From Sipunculus nudus (lineage: Eukaryota > Annelida > Sipuncula > Golfingiida > Sipunculidae), in contig CM049318.1 of NCBI GenBank assembly GCA_026874595.1, positions 60,052,250-60,116,249 of the forward strand: a stretch of 64,000 nt of DNA, written 5' to 3'. Position 1 is the first letter of the stretch, and every line of letters begins with the position of its first letter. Positions 60,868 through 64,000 of this stretch are shown here, in pieces. A program made the translations under genes and the position numbers. The notes below the pieces were generated by a model. The model had not been told where the DNA came from. It was given only the letters and a program-made list of their open reading frames with translations, and ran no database searches.

Positions 60868-61125
60868 TTGTCCAAGGGCCTGTCCAGGGGGTGCCGTAGG
60901 GAGCCGTGCCCCCCCCCCCCCCCCCCACTGTATTATCTACTAAGAAAATTAAAGCTTAAAAAAGCATATAAAATATAAAAATATCAGTCATTAGTCATGT
61001 TTACTTCAAGTTTCATAACTGTACACTTTCATATGCAGGTAACAAACCTTTCCCCGTGTTTTCAGTCATAAAATAGTTCAAGGATATTGAAGTCGGCTGA
61101 TTCTATATTTTATTATTATTATTAT

Positions 61126-61175
<50 letters not shown>

Positions 61176-61278
61176 TCCTTGGCTAGCGAATATGCTGTAC
61201 CCCCCCCCCCCCCCCCTTCCCCATCCAAGCCCCCCTCCCCCCGCACTCCCCCCTTAAATCCTGGCTACGCCCCTTAAT
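60868..61278. repeat. Interspersed element with C runs and (TA)n
   Basis: It starts near CCAAGGGCCTGTCCAGGGG and ends AAATCCTGGCTACGCCCCTT, weakly inverted and similar to ends of small hAT-like elements. It contains C runs near 60909 and 61201 and (ATT)n then (TA)n at 61131-61171. Confidence 0.5.
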
Positions 61279-62100
61279 GTCCGTTGTCTGAGCGTCCGGC
61301 CGGTCGATCGTTTTACACAATATGTGAAGCAGTTTCTCGGAGGACTTCAAAACTGGTCACTTTATCTTCAAGGTAAATCTGCGGAAATATAGTATATTTT
61401 TTCATAAGTTTTCGTAATGGGGCCGATGGAAGACATCTAGTTTACACATATATCCAATTCAGCTGTCAGATGATCAAAGGTCAAGGTTAATCGCAATTGG
61501 GTTTTCAGTTGAAAAATACCAGTTGTGAATGTAAGGATAATGTCATGTCAATCTGTTCAGCGTCATGACCATTGATCACTTGTTAATGTATACAATGGTT
61601 GTATATGATGATTGACGTCTCGTGGTTTTCAAATAAATATATCAAAATTAGGATATGGGAGGGGGGATCACTTCCCATTTTGTTAAAACCTTTTTTCAAA
61701 TTTAAGGCCGTAATGGTGCATTGTGGTGTAGTGTTACGGGATAAAGCCTGCATTGCAAAGTTACCAAAATGTTGTAAGACAAAAAAAGGTTCCCTTACAT
61801 CTGCCCCGGCAAATAAATTTTCATTATCAGCCATCTTCAGCGTAGCCGAGAAGTACGACGCTTTGGCATTAAATTGAACTGATAGGGCCTACATCATTTT
61901 GTCATGCCAAAAACTGCACGGCAGGAGCCGTCCTATCGACACAATATCCCTGTATACTGTAGGTACTCTTAAAATATAACTACATTAGGTTGAAGAAAAA
62001 CGTGTTAATAGCCAGATCATGCAGTGCGTAGATCTAGCTCTTATGGTAACCGACGTCATTTCCTGTGCCTCATACGACTTATCTGTCTATAATATACTTA
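61279..62100. other. No gene seen
   Basis: Non-coding. 61599-61877 is open on the plus strand and overlaps a minus-strand open frame, but neither shows a recognisable domain. Confidence 0.5.
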
Positions 62101-62111
62101 TGTGAGAATTG

Positions 62112-63410
62112 TCTGTTTTACCCCCGCCATTTGGCGGGAGGTATTAAACTTTACCCTCGGTTTGTCAGCAAATGTACATAAAAAAATCTTAACAGATTCT
62201 GTTGGATTTTGTGGAGGGTAAAGAAAACATCTGAAGATCAATCCATTTAATTTTAAGGTAATCTGGATCACCATAAAACATTTTAATTCAAAGGGTTACA
62301 TCCCATTGCCACGGCTTTTTCATTATAATAGAGCTACTGATCGGTATGAGTGACTCTGTTCTAGAGGTGACCTGGGATGGGTTACCATGGTGTGCAGACC
62401 TGCACCACATGTAAGTTCAAGTCCAAGGAATTGAGATTTCGAGTAAAAGTCCTGACTTTTCGGGTCTTAATCCTTCAGAAACCTACACCAATTCTAGATC
62501 CGAGTCCAATAAAATTAAAGTTATTATAAAGCAGTAGAAATGGGCATATGAGCATAATCTTGTGTAGTTCTATGTTATCTGGTGGTTTGCCTAGCGACTG
62601 ACGTGAATTTGGCTAGATGTTCCTCGTATTTGGACATTCAGGGGGAATTCCATATTTCATCAACCAAAATTACAATTTTTTTCAATTCTATCAATAATTT
62701 GCACATGTTAAGCTTTGTGTATTTTTTTTTTTATCTTAACGTCAGACCTTGAGTGAAAAAAAAAATCTTATTTGTACTGGACTCGATTTTACTGGAACTG
62801 ATTCCACTGGTCCTAGCCCAGGTCGGACTACGGGTGTCTGAGTTCCTTGAAGTGACTCGAGTCTTACACCACTGTCAGGATTGTGACAGGATATGGTTGT
62901 TAGTTAACAAGAAAAACCGCAGTCGTAATATTCATACAATATGTACAAGGGATAAAACGATACGGTACAGTATCTCACGACAAAGGAATCATGCAGTCTG
63001 TGTCAGCAGATGCTATCTAACCCTTTGAATACAGATATGTATTTATCTCTCAGATACGGATCCAGGGGGAGGACCCAGGTGGTCCGGACCCACCCTATTT
63101 CATCCAGCGCAACCTTTTTTTTAAATTTTCAACAAACTTTGTGGCATGGACCTCCTTTCCTGGCCTGGGGACCTTTTTTTTAAGGTTTTCATTAGTCCTT
63201 CTGGGTTGAACCCACCCCCCGCTTTTCCTAAATCCTGGATCGACCCCTGATTCTTTGAATGGAATATTTGTTATAGTGATCGACTGTTCCTACAAAATTT
63301 CATCAAAACCCGTTCAGGACGTTTAGCGTATAATATTGCTAACAGACAAACCAACCGGTTAACCAACGGAGAAAACATTATGCCTAAATTCCTGTCGGAG
63401 GTAAAATGAT
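62112..63410 (+). repeat. Common interspersed repeat with nested small element
   Basis: The left part CCGCCATTTGGCGGGAGG...GGTTTGTCAGC...GATTTTGTGGAGGG and the right part GCTAACAGACAAACCAACCG...CTGTCGGAGGTAAA look like the two ends of a widespread repeat. A nested block at about 63052-63250 has ends ACGGATCCAGGGGG and AAATCCTGGATCGACCCCTG, resembling a short inverted-repeat element. Confidence 0.5.
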
Positions 63411-63777
63411 AATCCTGCGTGCATACTGACTTGCAAATATGGACCATGTCCTGTGTAATGTATCAAGAACTGAAGCGTTATTTTTGGCAAGCTTGAAAAT
63501 TCCACGTATTGTGTCTCAACGGATAATTAGATAATTAGAAATTACTTTCTCGGAGTAGTGAACGGATTATATTTTTCTGGTGTGGCCTTACCCTCTCCGC
63601 CAGTGTGCGTCCCGTTGTACCGGGATAAAATCAGATTAAATGGTATATATGTTAGGGCTGTTGCAATATATCGATATACTGACCGATGTTACAAGCACCC
63701 TTAAAGTCAAGGGATTTAGGAAATATTCATAGCAAAAAGCCCGAACGCCAACCTGTAAGCTTAAATCTCGTGTGTGC

Positions 63778-63778
<1 letters not shown>

Positions 63779-63843
<65 letters not shown>

Positions 63844-63847
63844 GTGC
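63779..63847. repeat. (TA)n(TG)n microsatellite
   Basis: TA run followed directly by a TG run. Confidence 0.95.
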
Positions 63848-64000
63848 GTAAAATGGCAGAAGTGTATAGTTATATATTTTCGATGAAAATTTCCTTAAGA
63901 CTAGGTAACAATATGGTAATAACATAATTGTTCTGGCTAAACAGGTAAAAGCATATAAAAGCAAAATAAAAGCAGAACAGCTTAATAAATCAAAAGAAAC

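Overview
This window is AT-rich metazoan DNA. It looks like intergenic and intronic sequence from a marine invertebrate, most likely a mollusc. That assignment is an inference from the repeat content: Gmr1-like Ty3/gypsy and DIRS-type retroelements, hAT-like and other inverted-repeat elements, long (TA)n tracts, and interspersed repeats of a kind common in bivalve and gastropod genomes. No intact long host gene is present. One short gene for a secreted peptide is well supported (33.7-37.8 kb or 33.7-40.2 kb). Everything else that codes is mobile-element debris.

Layout. Positions 1-6356 and 10115-14964 are two direct copies of one segment. They are best explained as a tandem duplication with a unit of about 10.1 kb. 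The segment carries the 3' part of a Ty3/gypsy-type element on the minus strand (LTR, polypurine tract, RNase H, RT), interrupted inside RT by a DIRS-type element. Only the right copy continues into the rest of both elements. On the minus strand, reading from 20.4 kb down, it shows gag with a SCAN-like capsid and a CCHC knuckle, a DTG protease, integrase and then RT-RNase H. Integrase before RT is the copia-like order of the Gmr1 group. The DIRS insert (13545-16516) has split direct repeats, a tyrosine recombinase, RT motif A at its truncated 5' edge and a 19-bp target-site duplication. A 1.5-kb hAT-like element later entered the left copy only.

The gag end (20.43-20.56 kb) holds a tRNA-Pro-type primer binding site. 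Immediately upstream of it in element orientation is a tRNA-like domain with A and B boxes. The same arrangement recurs at 46.63-46.75 kb on the plus strand. It may be an LTR lineage with a built-in Pol III-type promoter, and it is the most unusual signal in the window.

21-33 kb is mostly non-coding: simple repeats, a Tigger-like transposase remnant (26.4-26.8 kb) and a two-copy tandem (28.6-29.3 kb). 33.7-40.2 kb holds the secreted-peptide gene, with a TATA box, a signal-peptide exon, a second exon and alternative 3' exons. A solo LTR with a 4-bp target duplication lies in or just after it. 47.4-51.6 kb is a decayed L1-like LINE on the minus strand with a small inverted-repeat element inside it. 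58.5-61.3 kb holds a ~340-bp satellite, a 695-bp inverted-repeat element and a further repeat. The last 3 kb is interspersed repeat and microsatellite.
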